A stretch of 46,888 nt of DNA, from positions 1 to 46,888 of the forward strand of contig CAJLYQ010000007.1 of the NCBI GenBank assembly GCA_905210905.1, given 5' to 3'. Within the stretch, counting starts at the first letter, position 1. Each line of letters starts with the position of its first letter. Below, piece by piece: positions 38,972 through 46,888 of this stretch. This stretch comes from an uncultured Christensenella sp. GTDB lineage: Bacteria; Bacillota; Clostridia; Christensenellales; DTU072. A program made the position numbers and the translations under genes. The notes under the pieces were generated by a model, which had not been told where the DNA came from, made no database searches, and was given only the letters and a program-made list of their open reading frames with translations.

Positions 38972-39505
38972 TTAGCCTTTTTGGGCGTTAAAATACGCCG
39001 TTATCACGTTTACCGCGTTGTTGATCGCCTTCGACGAAAAAGTCGCTCCGCTTACGACGAAATCGAACTTTTCTTCCCCTTTTCCTTCGAACTTATCGAA
39101 AAAAGCGGCGTTAAACTTGCTCATAAGCGTTTGTTTTTCGTTGCCTGCAATGCTGACTTCGTCGATTCCGACGTATTTTCCGTCGGCAAAACGCGCGACC
39201 GCCCACACGGAAACCGTGCCTTGCTGATAGCCGTCGAACCCCGTCGCCTTGACGAGATAGTTACCGTCGGCGAGTTTGTACATATTGTCTATTCTGCCGT
39301 AATCCGCTTCGAAATCGAACTTGATTTCTACGTAGTCGATCTCTTTTCCGTAAATTTTCTTAATCGTGCGCATAACGCGTTCTTCGTCGGAAACCGCAAG
39401 AACGTCGTTCAATATCGCAAGCAACGCGCCCGAAACGAGCGCAATGCAAAGCAGCACGAGAATACACTTAAACGATTTGCTTTTTATAAACTGTTTTACC
39501 GTCAT
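38972..39505 (-). CDS. rnfG: Rnf complex subunit G (covalent FMN)
   Basis: 177 residues. One N-terminal membrane helix (CILVLLCIALVSGALLAIL) and an outer FMN-binding domain. The flavinylation motif is visible as DFVVSGATFSSKAI, with Thr as the likely FMN-phosphate acceptor. Modification would need the ApbE-type transferase encoded at the head of the same operon. Confidence 0.94.
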   Translation of the reverse strand: MTVKQFIKSKSFKCILVLLCIALVSGALLAILNDVLAVSDEERVMRTIKKIYGKEIDYVEIKFDFEADYGRIDNMYKLADGNYLVKATGFDGYQQGTVSVWAVARFADGKYVGIDEVSIAGNEKQTLMSKFNAAFFDKFEGKGEEKFDFVVSGATFSSKAINNAVNVITAYFNAQKG

Positions 39506-39508
39506 CGC

Positions 39509-40561
39509 TTATTCTCCTTTCCCTTCTTTCGCCGCTTTCTTTTCCGCATTCTTCGCTTTAACCGTTTCGATTTTTTCTTTTATAAGTTTGGTTATCGGCG
39601 TAGAACCGAACGGACGCGGACGGATATAGGCGTTAAGCAACGGCACGATTAAGTTCATCAGCAGTATCGCAAAAGACACGACTTCGATTTTCGTTCCGTA
39701 CCTTAAAAGTGCGGTAATCACGCCGAGAACGACGTAATAAACGTACGCCGCCCATTTGTTGTTCGGGCTGGTTACGTAATCGGTAGCCATAAATATCGCG
39801 CCTAAAATAAGTCCGCCGCTCAGTACCGACGGCAAAAACACGCTTGCGTCTTTGCTCATAGCCATACTTATAAGCCCGGTCACGACTATATAAATAATAG
39901 GATATTGCGGTTTTATCACCTTTCTTACGGCAAGGTAAATTCCGCCTAAGATCAGGGCGAGTTTGCACGTTTCGCCTATGCAACCGGCTAGTCCCGTCCC
40001 CAAAAACAGGTCGAGATTCGATAGTTGCATACCGTTGCCGTTAAGCATATCGGTAAGGGGCGTCGCTCCGCCTACGACCGCTTCTTTTCCGCCTATCGCG
40101 CCGAACGCCGGGGCGATCCAACCGGACACCATTGCGCTCGAAAACGCGATGAACGCAAAAACTCTGCCTGCAATCGCAGGGTTTACGATGTTCTTGCCCG
40201 TTCCTCCGAAAAGCATTTTAACCACGCCTACGGCAAAAATACCGCTTAAAACGGGCACGTACCACAACTTGTATTCGAGCGGCGGCATCGTCAGCCCCAG
40301 CAAAAGTCCCGTTACTATGCTTGTGAAGTCGAACTTAGCGAGAATTTGCTTAAAACTTACTTTTTTACAAAGCAACCACACGAATTCGGTCGCAACCGCC
40401 GAGAAAATCGAAAGAACGAGCGTTACCGCCGCCCTTCCGCCGAAATAAACCAGTCCCGCGACGGTAGCCGGCACGAGCGCGATAAGCACGTCAAGCATTA
40501 TGCCTCTCGTCGTCGTTTTTCTCCTGATATGCGGAGAGTCGCTGATAATTACTCTTTCCAT
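39509..40561 (-). CDS. rnfD: Rnf complex subunit D (covalent FMN, membrane)
   Basis: 350 residues, about ten membrane helices. SDSPHIRRKTTTRGIMLDVL at the N-terminus and VGGATPLTDMLNG carry the family signature, the latter holding the FMN-attachment Thr. It has a Lys/Glu-rich cytoplasmic tail (EKIETVKAKNAEKKAAKEGK). It is considered part of the ion-translocating core. Confidence 0.95.
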   Translation of the reverse strand: MERVIISDSPHIRRKTTTRGIMLDVLIALVPATVAGLVYFGGRAAVTLVLSIFSAVATEFVWLLCKKVSFKQILAKFDFTSIVTGLLLGLTMPPLEYKLWYVPVLSGIFAVGVVKMLFGGTGKNIVNPAIAGRVFAFIAFSSAMVSGWIAPAFGAIGGKEAVVGGATPLTDMLNGNGMQLSNLDLFLGTGLAGCIGETCKLALILGGIYLAVRKVIKPQYPIIYIVVTGLISMAMSKDASVFLPSVLSGGLILGAIFMATDYVTSPNNKWAAYVYYVVLGVITALLRYGTKIEVVSFAILLMNLIVPLLNAYIRPRPFGSTPITKLIKEKIETVKAKNAEKKAAKEGKGE

Positions 40562-40573
40562 TACTGCCCTCCG

Positions 40574-41860
40574 TTATTTCCCCAGTTTGGACTTGCAAAG
40601 CGTTATGCTTTGTACGAGCGCGCGTTTCGCCGGACAAACGTAAGCGCAGCAACCGCAACTTATGCAGTTCCTTACTCCGCCGATCTTCGCCGCTTTTTCG
40701 TAATCGCCTGCCTGCGTGTAAAAATCGATTTGCATCGGGAGAAGTTTCATCGGACAAACTTCCGCGCAACGACCGCAGTTAATACACGGCGTAGGTTCGT
40801 CCGCCGCCGCCGTTTTGTCGGTGAGCATTATGAACCCGGAAACCGTTTTCGTCGTGTAAACGTCCGTGCTTACCATCGCCGAGCCCATCATCGGTCCGCC
40901 GCAAACGAGCATTTTTACGTTCTCTTTTTCGCCGCAATATTGTCTTAACGCAACGAAACTCGTTCCGTTTCTTACCAAAAGGTTTTTAGGAACGACCGTT
41001 CCGTCGCCCGAAACCGTAAGCACCCTTTCGTACAGCGGTTTGTTCTTCTCTACCGCTTCGTACACAGCGTACGCGGTAGCCACGTTCTGCACGACGCACC
41101 CTGCGTCCGACGGAAGTTTGCCGACCGGCACTTTCCTTCCGGTACAACAATAAATAAGGTGTTTTTCGCTTCCCATAGGGTACGCTTTTTTAAGAACGAC
41201 GGGTTGAATGTCGTCGTATTTCGAGAAAAGTTCTATCGCTTCGGGTTTGTTTTTCTCTATTCCTATTAAAACGTTTTTTACTCCGAGCGCCCTTGCGATA
41301 AGACGTATCCCCTGCGCGGTTTCGTCCGGTTTCTCCACCATAAGACGGAAATCGCAAGTAAGGTACGGCTCGCACTCGGCGGCGTTTATTATAAGCGTGT
41401 CCACGGGCGTTTTCGGACTGAGTTTTACGTCCGCAGGAAAACCTGCGCCGCCCATACCCACGATACCTGCCTCGGTGATACGATTTTTTATCGTGTCGGG
41501 TTCTCTGTCCGCAAGCGGTTCGAGTTCAGTTTTTTCGTCCAGCCCGTCGCTGTGAACTATGACGTAATCGCTAGTCGCGCCGTTCGCCGCTCTGCGCTTT
41601 TCTATCCCGGTAACCGTTCCGCTTACGCTCGAATAAATATTCGCTCCGACAAAACCGCTTTTTTTACCGATAAGCGACCCGACTTTAACGTAATCGCCTA
41701 CGCCTACGACGGGTTCGGACGGCTTGCCTATGTGCTGACATAAACTTATAGCCGCCACTTCCGGAAACGGAAAAACTTCTATCGCTCTGTCACGGGCAAG
41801 CGACTTACCGTCCGGAACGTGTACTCCGCGCGAAAAAAACTTACCTTTTTTCGGTTCCAA
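40574..41860 (-). CDS. rnfC: Rnf complex subunit C (NADH/flavin and Fe-S)
   Basis: 428 residues. NAD-side catalytic subunit. GKFFSRGVHVPDGKSLA opens the protein, VGMGGAGFPADVKLSPKTPV is the flavin/NADH-binding loop, and two 4Fe-4S motifs CINCGRCAEVCPMKL and CISCGCCAYVCPAKR occur near the C-terminus. The gene overlaps the end of the Gx-transporter gene by 20 bp. Confidence 0.95.
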   Translation of the reverse strand: MEPKKGKFFSRGVHVPDGKSLARDRAIEVFPFPEVAAISLCQHIGKPSEPVVGVGDYVKVGSLIGKKSGFVGANIYSSVSGTVTGIEKRRAANGATSDYVIVHSDGLDEKTELEPLADREPDTIKNRITEAGIVGMGGAGFPADVKLSPKTPVDTLIINAAECEPYLTCDFRLMVEKPDETAQGIRLIARALGVKNVLIGIEKNKPEAIELFSKYDDIQPVVLKKAYPMGSEKHLIYCCTGRKVPVGKLPSDAGCVVQNVATAYAVYEAVEKNKPLYERVLTVSGDGTVVPKNLLVRNGTSFVALRQYCGEKENVKMLVCGGPMMGSAMVSTDVYTTKTVSGFIMLTDKTAAADEPTPCINCGRCAEVCPMKLLPMQIDFYTQAGDYEKAAKIGGVRNCISCGCCAYVCPAKRALVQSITLCKSKLGK

Positions 41861-42401
41861 CTCTATCCTCCTTCTTTAACGACGACATTCTCTCGAAATA
41901 CGTCGTCGGAATTTTCTTAATCACAAGCGTCACGGCAATTCCTACGACCGCTCCGCTCGCTCCCCCCGTAAGCAAAAGATACGGTAAGTACGTAGCCGTA
42001 GCCGTACTCTTCGTCACGAGATAAAACACCGCGCATTGCACGAGATTGTTTACCACCGCCGATATCACGCACACCGCCGTAAGACTAAACGCCTTTTTAA
42101 ATACGCTTACCAAAACAACGCTTACGACGCAAGCCGCTACTCCACCCGTTAAACTGTACATTAAGGCTCCCATATTCCCTACAATCAGACACCCTAACGT
42201 AGATTTTACGATAACCAGTACGAACGCTTCGGCATTACCTAAAACGATAAGCACAAGCATAACGAACACGTTGCTGACGCCGATTTTTCCGCCGGGAACT
42301 ATGAACGACGGAAAAAGATTTTCGATAGCGAACGCAACGAGCGCACCTGCGCACAACACGGAAAGGGCGGCTATTCTTCTTACGGAAAAACGGTTTTTCA
42401 T
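41841..42401 (-). CDS. Gx transporter family / heptaprenyl diphosphate synthase component I-like membrane protein
   Basis: 186 residues with five to six hydrophobic segments, starting RIAALSVLCAGALVAFAIEN and including GGKIGVSNVFVMLVLIVLGN. This family is commonly placed between NusG-II and Rnf genes in Clostridia and is sometimes labelled heptaprenyl diphosphate synthase component I. Its role is uncertain; a link to flavin or quinone-precursor supply or to substrate uptake is only suggested by context. The start overlaps the end of the NusG-II gene. Confidence 0.8.
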   Translation of the reverse strand: MKNRFSVRRIAALSVLCAGALVAFAIENLFPSFIVPGGKIGVSNVFVMLVLIVLGNAEAFVLVIVKSTLGCLIVGNMGALMYSLTGGVAACVVSVVLVSVFKKAFSLTAVCVISAVVNNLVQCAVFYLVTKSTATATYLPYLLLTGGASGAVVGIAVTLVIKKIPTTYFERMSSLKKEDRVGTEKR

Positions 42402-42862
42402 AGTATCGCCTCTTCGCCGTTTTTGCCGACTATGCGCGCTTCGATTTTATGCGGCAAGCAATATATCGCCTCGCCGCCGCGCGTTATTTTACCGAACGAG
42501 CGTACGCAGTCCGCTCTCGTCGAACAGTCCGCCTCGGTCATTTTCGCTCCGTCACGATAAATCGTAAGCACGTTTTTCCCTTCGGGAACGGTTATCGAAA
42601 CGATAATATCGTCGCCACGGGCAGTAATCGTCAGGTAATTTTTACCGCTATCGGTCATTATACCATTTTTCTCGGAAAAAGCATAGGTGTAAAGTAATTT
42701 TTCACGATAATATAACTCTAATTTTTCCGCATCGGTTTTTTTGTCGGTAAGGAATACGCCTAAAAAAGCCCCCGCTACCGCAAGCGCGACTATTGCGTAA
42801 AGGATTAAATCCTTTACCTTAAAATAACCGCTCGCTTTCACGCGTTCCACTCTATCCGTCAT
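42398..42862 (-). CDS. NusG domain II-containing membrane-anchored protein
   Basis: 154 residues. One N-terminal membrane helix (LILYAIVALAVAGAFLGVF) and an outer beta domain ending IYCLPHKIEARIVGK, characteristic of the NusG_II family that accompanies Rnf and ApbE genes. It has two conserved Cys (ADCSTRADC). The function is unknown. It overlaps apbE by 11 bp and the Gx gene by 4 bp. Confidence 0.82.
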   Translation of the reverse strand: MTDRVERVKASGYFKVKDLILYAIVALAVAGAFLGVFLTDKKTDAEKLELYYREKLLYTYAFSEKNGIMTDSGKNYLTITARGDDIIVSITVPEGKNVLTIYRDGAKMTEADCSTRADCVRSFGKITRGGEAIYCLPHKIEARIVGKNGEEAIL

Positions 42863-44000
42863 ACGCGCTTCCTTTGGTTATTTTAAGTCCGTTTTCCGTG
42901 GTAAAAACCTTAATTTCGCCGTTTTCTATAAACGCCGCAACCACGGTAATGCCGTTTTTTACCGCATATTCCGAGCGTGCAAACTCGATTACTTTTTCTT
43001 TTCCTGCGGCGATAAGACCGGTGGACAAACAGTCGGCAAGCGAACCGCGCGCTCCGATTACCGTAACCGCAGCAACGCCGTTATCGCTCGGCATACCGCT
43101 CGCCGCGTCTATGATATGAGAGTAGCGGCGGCCGGCCAGAAAATAACATCTTTCGTAATCTCCGCTCGTGGACGCCTGAACGTCGCTTTTTTTCATCGAA
43201 CAGTACGTCCTTTCCCTGTTCGTCGTTTCCGTACCGTCCCGTCTCGGATTCGTAAGAAGAAAATCCCACTCTTTCCCTTTTTGATTTTTCAACAACCCTA
43301 TACTGCTCGAACCGTAACTGATATAACCGCGCGTAATGCCGCTTTCGTTACAAAATTCCGTCAGTTTTTCCACTGCCAAACCTTTGGCAAGCGCAGAAAA
43401 ATCGATTTGCGCATAGTACGTTACGCCGTCCGCTTCCACCCCCGATGCGGTTTTCGTAACGAAATATTCGCCGTTTTCTTCGCTTAAAACGAACTTTTTA
43501 AGTCCGACGAGAGAGCGGAAAGCCTTAATATATTTTTCGTCCGGCAAGGGGTACGATCCGTCGGCGTTTGCCGTCCTGTCGTACGGTTTTTTCTCACCGC
43601 CGTTTCTTATTCTCGAAGAAAATCCCCACAAATCGACGAGCGGCGCGACCGTTGGATCGTAAAAACCGTCGGTAAGTTCGTACGCAACGAGCGACACGTC
43701 GAACGCTTCTTTTGTAAGGTCGCTTATTTTTACCTTTTCCCCGGTTTTTGCGGCGTTGATTTTCGCCGCGTCCGAACCGCCAAGCGACGTATCGAACGCT
43801 TCGCTTAAATCGGAAAGCGTACGTTTAGCGTAGTCGCCGAACTTTTCGAATTCGGTTTGACTACAATATAAATCGGCTTTCAACACCGAGCCGAAGTGAG
43901 TTAAATCGGTAAAAGAAAGTGCTTTTTCCGTCGTGCAACCGCATATAGAAATCGTCGATAAAGCGACCAGCGCGACTAAAAACACGATAAATTTTTTCAT
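42852..44000 (-). CDS. apbE: FAD:protein FMN transferase (ApbE-like lipoprotein)
   Basis: 382 residues. Attaches FMN to Thr of RnfG and RnfD outside the membrane. The lipobox ISICGC follows a signal peptide. Core motifs are YDPTVAPLVDLWGFSSR, DFSALAKGLAVEKLTEF, GYISYGSSSIGL, SHIIDAASGMPSDNGVAAVT and SLADCLSTGLIAAG. The signal peptide fixes the ATG at 44000, which has no RBS and coincides with the predicted transcription start, so translation may be leaderless. It is the first gene of the Rnf operon. Confidence 0.93.
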   Translation of the reverse strand: MKKFIVFLVALVALSTISICGCTTEKALSFTDLTHFGSVLKADLYCSQTEFEKFGDYAKRTLSDLSEAFDTSLGGSDAAKINAAKTGEKVKISDLTKEAFDVSLVAYELTDGFYDPTVAPLVDLWGFSSRIRNGGEKKPYDRTANADGSYPLPDEKYIKAFRSLVGLKKFVLSEENGEYFVTKTASGVEADGVTYYAQIDFSALAKGLAVEKLTEFCNESGITRGYISYGSSSIGLLKNQKGKEWDFLLTNPRRDGTETTNRERTYCSMKKSDVQASTSGDYERCYFLAGRRYSHIIDAASGMPSDNGVAAVTVIGARGSLADCLSTGLIAAGKEKVIEFARSEYAVKNGITVVAAFIENGEIKVFTTENGLKITKGSAYDG

Positions 44001-44006
44001 AAACTC

Positions 44007-44035
44007 ATTATAATTTATAATCCTGTAAAAATCAA
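44007..44035 (-). promoter_or_regulatory. Promoter of the apbE-rnf operon
   Basis: -35 TTGATT (44030-44035), 17-bp spacer, consensus -10 TATAAT (44007-44012). Standard spacing puts +1 at 44000, the A of the apbE ATG. Confidence 0.75.
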
Positions 44036-44056
44036 TAAAAAGCGCAATAAGAAAAA

Positions 44057-44077
44057 CCCGTCAATTCGCAAGACGGG
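44057..44077 (-). terminator. Terminator of the amino-acid ABC transporter operon
   Basis: Stem CCCGTC/GACGGG (44057-44062 with 44072-44077) followed on the minus strand by TTTTTC. It sits just upstream of the rnf promoter. Confidence 0.85.
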
Positions 44078-44104
44078 CTTTCGTACAAAAGGGAGAATAT
44101 TTTT

Positions 44105-45205
44105 TTATAAAACTTTCGATAAGAACTCTTTGAGCCTTTGGTTTTGCGGATTGCCGAAAAGTTCCTGCGGCGTGTTTTGCTCCGCTATTTTTCCTTGGTC
44201 CATAAACAGTACTCTCGTGGCGACTTCGCGAGCGAAACTCATTTCGTGCGTGACGATTACCATCGTCATTCCTTCGGCGGCAATCTGCTTGATAAGGTCG
44301 AGAACTTCCCCTACCATTTCGGGGTCGAGCGCACTCGTCGGTTCGTCGAAAAGCATTACTTTGGGGTTCATCGCAAGCGCTCTTACGATAGCGATACGCT
44401 GTTTTTGTCCGCCGCTTAACGTGGACGGATAAACGTTCGCTTTTTCCGCAAGTCCTATTCTCGCAAGCAGTTTCATTGCGTTGTCTTCCGCCGCTTTTTT
44501 TATCTCCGCTACCGTTTTATACTGCGGAATTATCTCGGTTTTCGGTTGCGGATAAGTCGTTCTGTCAATAACTCTTTCCGCGTTCTCGATTTTCGTCACG
44601 AGTTTTATCTTTTTCTTCGTAAGGGACGAATCGTACGTCACGAGTTTTTTCCCGGCGTTTTCTACGACCTTTTTCGTGATTTCCCATTCCTTTTCGACAG
44701 GCGCAAGCAAAACCCTAGTGTCTTCAATGATTTTCTTCTGTTTTGCGAGTTTTTTGTCTATTTTTGCGTATATCTTAGACTTGTTCTTTTCGAGATACCG
44801 GTTATAAAACGGCATAAAAAAGTTGTGAATTTTTGCGTTCCGCAACTTCCCTTTGTTTACAATGATCGGCGCAAGCGTTATGTTTTTTAACACCGTAAGG
44901 TTGTTAAACAAGTTAAACTGCTGAAAAACCATTCCCATTTTTTGCCGACAAACGTTGATGTCGATTTTCAGATCGGTAAGGTCTTCGCCGTCGAAAACTA
45001 TCTGCCCTGCCGTCGGGTCTTCGAGTACGTTAAGGCAGCGTAAAAACGTGCTTTTGCCGCCGCCACTAGGTCCGATTACCGCAACGATCTCCCCTTCTCT
45101 TATTTCTTCGCTTATATCGTCGAGAACAAGCAAATCGCCGTAACATTTCGTAAGATGCTTCGCTTCGAGAAGCACTTTCTTTTCGGTTCTATTTTCTTCT
45201 GTCAC
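44105..45205 (-). CDS. Polar amino-acid ABC transporter ATPase with a large insertion
   Basis: 366 residues against about 240 for GlnQ/HisP-type ATPases. Walker A GPSGGGKSTFLRCLN, Q-loop GMVFQQFNLFNNLTVLKNI, signature LSGGQKQRIAIVRALA, Walker B VMLFDEPTSALDPE and the H-loop in VIVTHEMSFA are intact. Between the Q-loop and the signature lies an extra stretch of about 120 residues (roughly 120-245), Lys-rich and probably coiled coil (KIYAKIDKKLAKQKKIIEDT). Both sides remain in frame. GTG 45205 is preferred over a TTG at 45229 because AAGGAG precedes it; it overlaps the permease stop. Confidence 0.88.
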   Translation of the reverse strand: MTEENRTEKKVLLEAKHLTKCYGDLLVLDDISEEIREGEIVAVIGPSGGGKSTFLRCLNVLEDPTAGQIVFDGEDLTDLKIDINVCRQKMGMVFQQFNLFNNLTVLKNITLAPIIVNKGKLRNAKIHNFFMPFYNRYLEKNKSKIYAKIDKKLAKQKKIIEDTRVLLAPVEKEWEITKKVVENAGKKLVTYDSSLTKKKIKLVTKIENAERVIDRTTYPQPKTEIIPQYKTVAEIKKAAEDNAMKLLARIGLAEKANVYPSTLSGGQKQRIAIVRALAMNPKVMLFDEPTSALDPEMVGEVLDLIKQIAAEGMTMVIVTHEMSFAREVATRVLFMDQGKIAEQNTPQELFGNPQNQRLKEFLSKVL

Positions 45206-45890
45206 TCTTAGCAAGTCTCCTTTCGGCAAGTTTTATAAGCCCCGTAATGCAAAGCACGATTACGAGATACACAAGCGCAAGCATTACGTACGGAATAATA
45301 TACTCGTACGTCCCCGCTCCTATCAGTTTGAACGCTTGCGTAAGGTCGGTCACCGCAATAAATCCCACGACCGACGTGTCTTTTACGAGCGCAATGAGTT
45401 CGTTGCCTAAAGTCGGCAATGTGTTTTTCACCGCTTGCGGCAAAACCACTTTCGCCATCGTTCTCATATAACTCAGTCCGAGCGACCGCCCGGCTTCCAT
45501 CTGCCCGACGTCCACCGATTTTATACCGGCACGCATTATTTCGCTCACGTACGCTCCGCTGTTAAACCCGAACGTAACGATACCTACCACGAGTTTGTCC
45601 ACGCTTACTCCCATTGCCGGGAACAAAACGTAATAAACCAGCAAAAGTTGCACGATTATAGGCGTTCCGCGGAAAAATCCGACGTATACGTCGCCCACTA
45701 CCGACAACCCTTTCATAAACTTGTTTCTAGACGCGCTCACCTTAATTATGGCAATCAAGGCACCGATCGCGATGCCTATCAGAAAGCCGAAAAGGGCTAT
45801 TTCCATAGTCGACTTAAATCCGTCGAGTACGGTCTTGTAGCCCTGATTCGTGATGAACGCTCTTATGAATTTATCCCATTTTTGCGCCAT
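45189..45890 (-). CDS. Polar amino-acid ABC transporter permease
   Basis: 233 residues, HisM/GlnP family. About five membrane helices. VGFFRGTPIIVQLLLVYYVL and the EAA-loop region GQMEAGRSLGLSYMRTMAKV with VLPQAVKNTLPTLGNELIAL are diagnostic. It probably forms a homodimer because only one permease gene is present. It lies between the binding protein and ATPase genes. Confidence 0.94.
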   Translation of the reverse strand: MAQKWDKFIRAFITNQGYKTVLDGFKSTMEIALFGFLIGIAIGALIAIIKVSASRNKFMKGLSVVGDVYVGFFRGTPIIVQLLLVYYVLFPAMGVSVDKLVVGIVTFGFNSGAYVSEIMRAGIKSVDVGQMEAGRSLGLSYMRTMAKVVLPQAVKNTLPTLGNELIALVKDTSVVGFIAVTDLTQAFKLIGAGTYEYIIPYVMLALVYLVIVLCITGLIKLAERRLAKSDRRK

Positions 45891-45906
45891 ACTTTTCCTT
45901 TTTTAA

Positions 45907-46782
45907 TTAACCGTTAAAACTTGCTACCAACGCTTGCGCCGTCGTCTTGTCCACTACGACGAACGCTATGTTGCCGTTGATCATATCGTTTACCGCTTCC
46001 GCAGCGCTCGAATAGTTGCCGAAACTCAGGTTGGAAAATCCTTCAAAACCGAAGTCTTCGCTGCCCTTAACGTAGAACTGAGAAGTCGTTCCCGTCTGTC
46101 CGCCGCACTTAGCCGCGTCGCCGCTCAAAGTTTTGAGTTTCGCTTCGACTTCTTTCGCATTCTTGCAGTCGTCAAAGGTCGTATCCCCTTCTTTCGTAAT
46201 CAGTACTTGCGTCGCTCCGAAATAAGTCTTGCTAAACTGTACGCTTTCCTGTCTTTCGGGAGTAACCGTAAGTCCGGCAATACCGATGTCGTATTCGGGT
46301 TTGGTTTCTACCGAAGTAACCACCGCGTCGAAATCCATATGTACGACTACGAGTTCTTTACCCATATAGTCGGCAAGCATTTGCGCAATCTCCATATCGA
46401 TACCCGCTATCTTGCTTCCGATCGTGTACTCGAACGGCGCAAACTCAAGGTTGGTCGCTACAACGAGTTCTTTGTCCGAATTGCTAGGAGTAGTCTTAAT
46501 GCTGTCGCTGCCAAACTTCGTTGCGTCGTTAAGATCTACGCCCTCGGCAGTGTATTTTGCAAATATCGCTTTGATATCCGCGTCCTTATCGTCAAAAAAC
46601 TTGTTTACCGTGTTAAGAAGTTCGGTATCGCCTTTCTTAATAGCAAAAGCGTACTCCTCGCTCGACAAATCGACTCCGACCATCTTTATCTTCGTCTTCG
46701 CTTCGCCGCAGGCAAACAACATACTTACGCAACTAATCGTAAGAACTACGCACAGTACCGCAATTATTACCTTCTTTTTCAT
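45907..46782 (-). CDS. Amino-acid ABC transporter substrate-binding lipoprotein
   Basis: 291 residues, solute-binding family 3. Signal peptide and lipobox MLFACG. The SBP core appears at VVATNLEFAPFEYTIGSKIA, IDMEIAQMLADYMGKEL and YDIGIAGLTVTPERQESVQF. An extra N-terminal segment of about 75 residues (27-103) precedes the usual start of the domain, containing SSEEYAFAIKKGDTELLNTV; it reads like part of a second SBP lobe, perhaps a partial duplication. The ligand is unknown. Confidence 0.93.
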   Translation of the reverse strand: MKKKVIIAVLCVVLTISCVSMLFACGEAKTKIKMVGVDLSSEEYAFAIKKGDTELLNTVNKFFDDKDADIKAIFAKYTAEGVDLNDATKFGSDSIKTTPSNSDKELVVATNLEFAPFEYTIGSKIAGIDMEIAQMLADYMGKELVVVHMDFDAVVTSVETKPEYDIGIAGLTVTPERQESVQFSKTYFGATQVLITKEGDTTFDDCKNAKEVEAKLKTLSGDAAKCGGQTGTTSQFYVKGSEDFGFEGFSNLSFGNYSSAAEAVNDMINGNIAFVVVDKTTAQALVASFNG

Positions 46783-46839
46783 CTTTATTTTTTCTCCTTT
46801 CTCTCCGCCTGTCGGCTTCGTATTTCGTGTTATGTCTAC

Positions 46840-46868
46840 ATATTACACCAACCGTTTTTTATTTGCAA
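46840..46868 (-). promoter_or_regulatory. Promoter of the amino-acid ABC transporter operon
   Basis: -35 TTGCAA (46863-46868), 17-bp spacer, -10 TAATAT (46840-46845). Confidence 0.8.
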
Positions 46869-46888
46869 GCGATTTTGCATAATTATTA

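Noticed and set aside
1..46888. CRISPR array, rRNA or tRNA genes
   Set aside because: No regularly spaced repeats, and no T-loop or rRNA signatures were found on reading both strands.

Overview
The window looks like chromosomal DNA of a strictly anaerobic, fermentative Firmicute, probably an uncultured gut-type Clostridia lineage (inference). Supporting features are a complete Rnf complex, a PerR/rubrerythrin peroxide module, a T-box leader, canonical sigma-A promoters with 17-bp spacers, AGGAGG-type ribosome binding sites, BspA-like and Cys-repeat lipoproteins and glycoside hydrolases. No rRNA, tRNA, CRISPR array or intact mobile element was seen. The only mobile DNA is one decayed IS3-family remnant beside the tail of a broken ABC transporter gene.

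Layout. 1-2060 (minus): a sodium:solute symporter, cut by the window edge, behind a T-box leader. 2132-6311 (minus): a tightly coupled five-gene operon encoding a PI-PLC-like phosphodiesterase, an MBL-fold hydrolase, two paralogous PfkB kinases and a GDPD-like enzyme. 6439-12475 (minus): the F1Fo ATP synthase operon atpBEFHAGDC with a clear promoter, a terminator and an unusually short delta subunit. 12506-18089 (minus): sugar genes (GH38 alpha-mannosidase, fructokinase-like kinase, GH27 alpha-galactosidase). 18162-19871 (minus): guaB with a structured leader. 19958-21134 (plus): a CorA-type Mg2+ transporter preceded by a 12-codon leader ORF that starts Met-Asp-Pro-Asp-Pro. 21181-24960: an AraC regulator divergent from a glycerol dehydrogenase/dihydroxyacetone kinase operon. 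25050-28320: a Cys-repeat lipoprotein and a membrane protein, divergent from an XRE regulator. 28647-29784: perR-rubrerythrin. 29773-31460: ferredoxin and a small protein, divergent from a Crp/Fnr regulator. 31470-34924: surface lipoproteins, one linked to a rhodanese domain across an in-frame stop. 35051-36711: a BRO-N protein and the IS/ABC scar. 36791-44035 (minus): apbE, a NusG-II-domain gene, a Gx-transporter gene and rnfCDGEAB. 44057-46868 (minus): a polar amino-acid ABC transporter.

How it fits together. Rnf (ferredoxin to NAD, driving ion export) and the F1Fo ATPase form the energy core. GldA and DhaK/L form the oxidative branch of glycerol use. The GH27, GH38 and fructokinase genes feed sugars into glycolysis. 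The most notable element is the corA leader. Its MDPDP start resembles MgtL of enterobacteria, whose Asp/Pro-rich start destabilises ribosomes at low Mg2+. Here one anti-Shine-Dalgarno segment can pair either with the leader RBS or with the corA RBS, which suggests a compact Mg2+-sensing translational switch. Other points of interest are the PI-PLC/MBL/PfkB/GDPD operon, the short AtpH, an amino-acid ABC ATPase with a large basic insertion, a leaderless promoter arrangement on the rnf operon, and a Crp/Fnr-type palindrome centred exactly at -41.5 of the divergent ferredoxin promoter.
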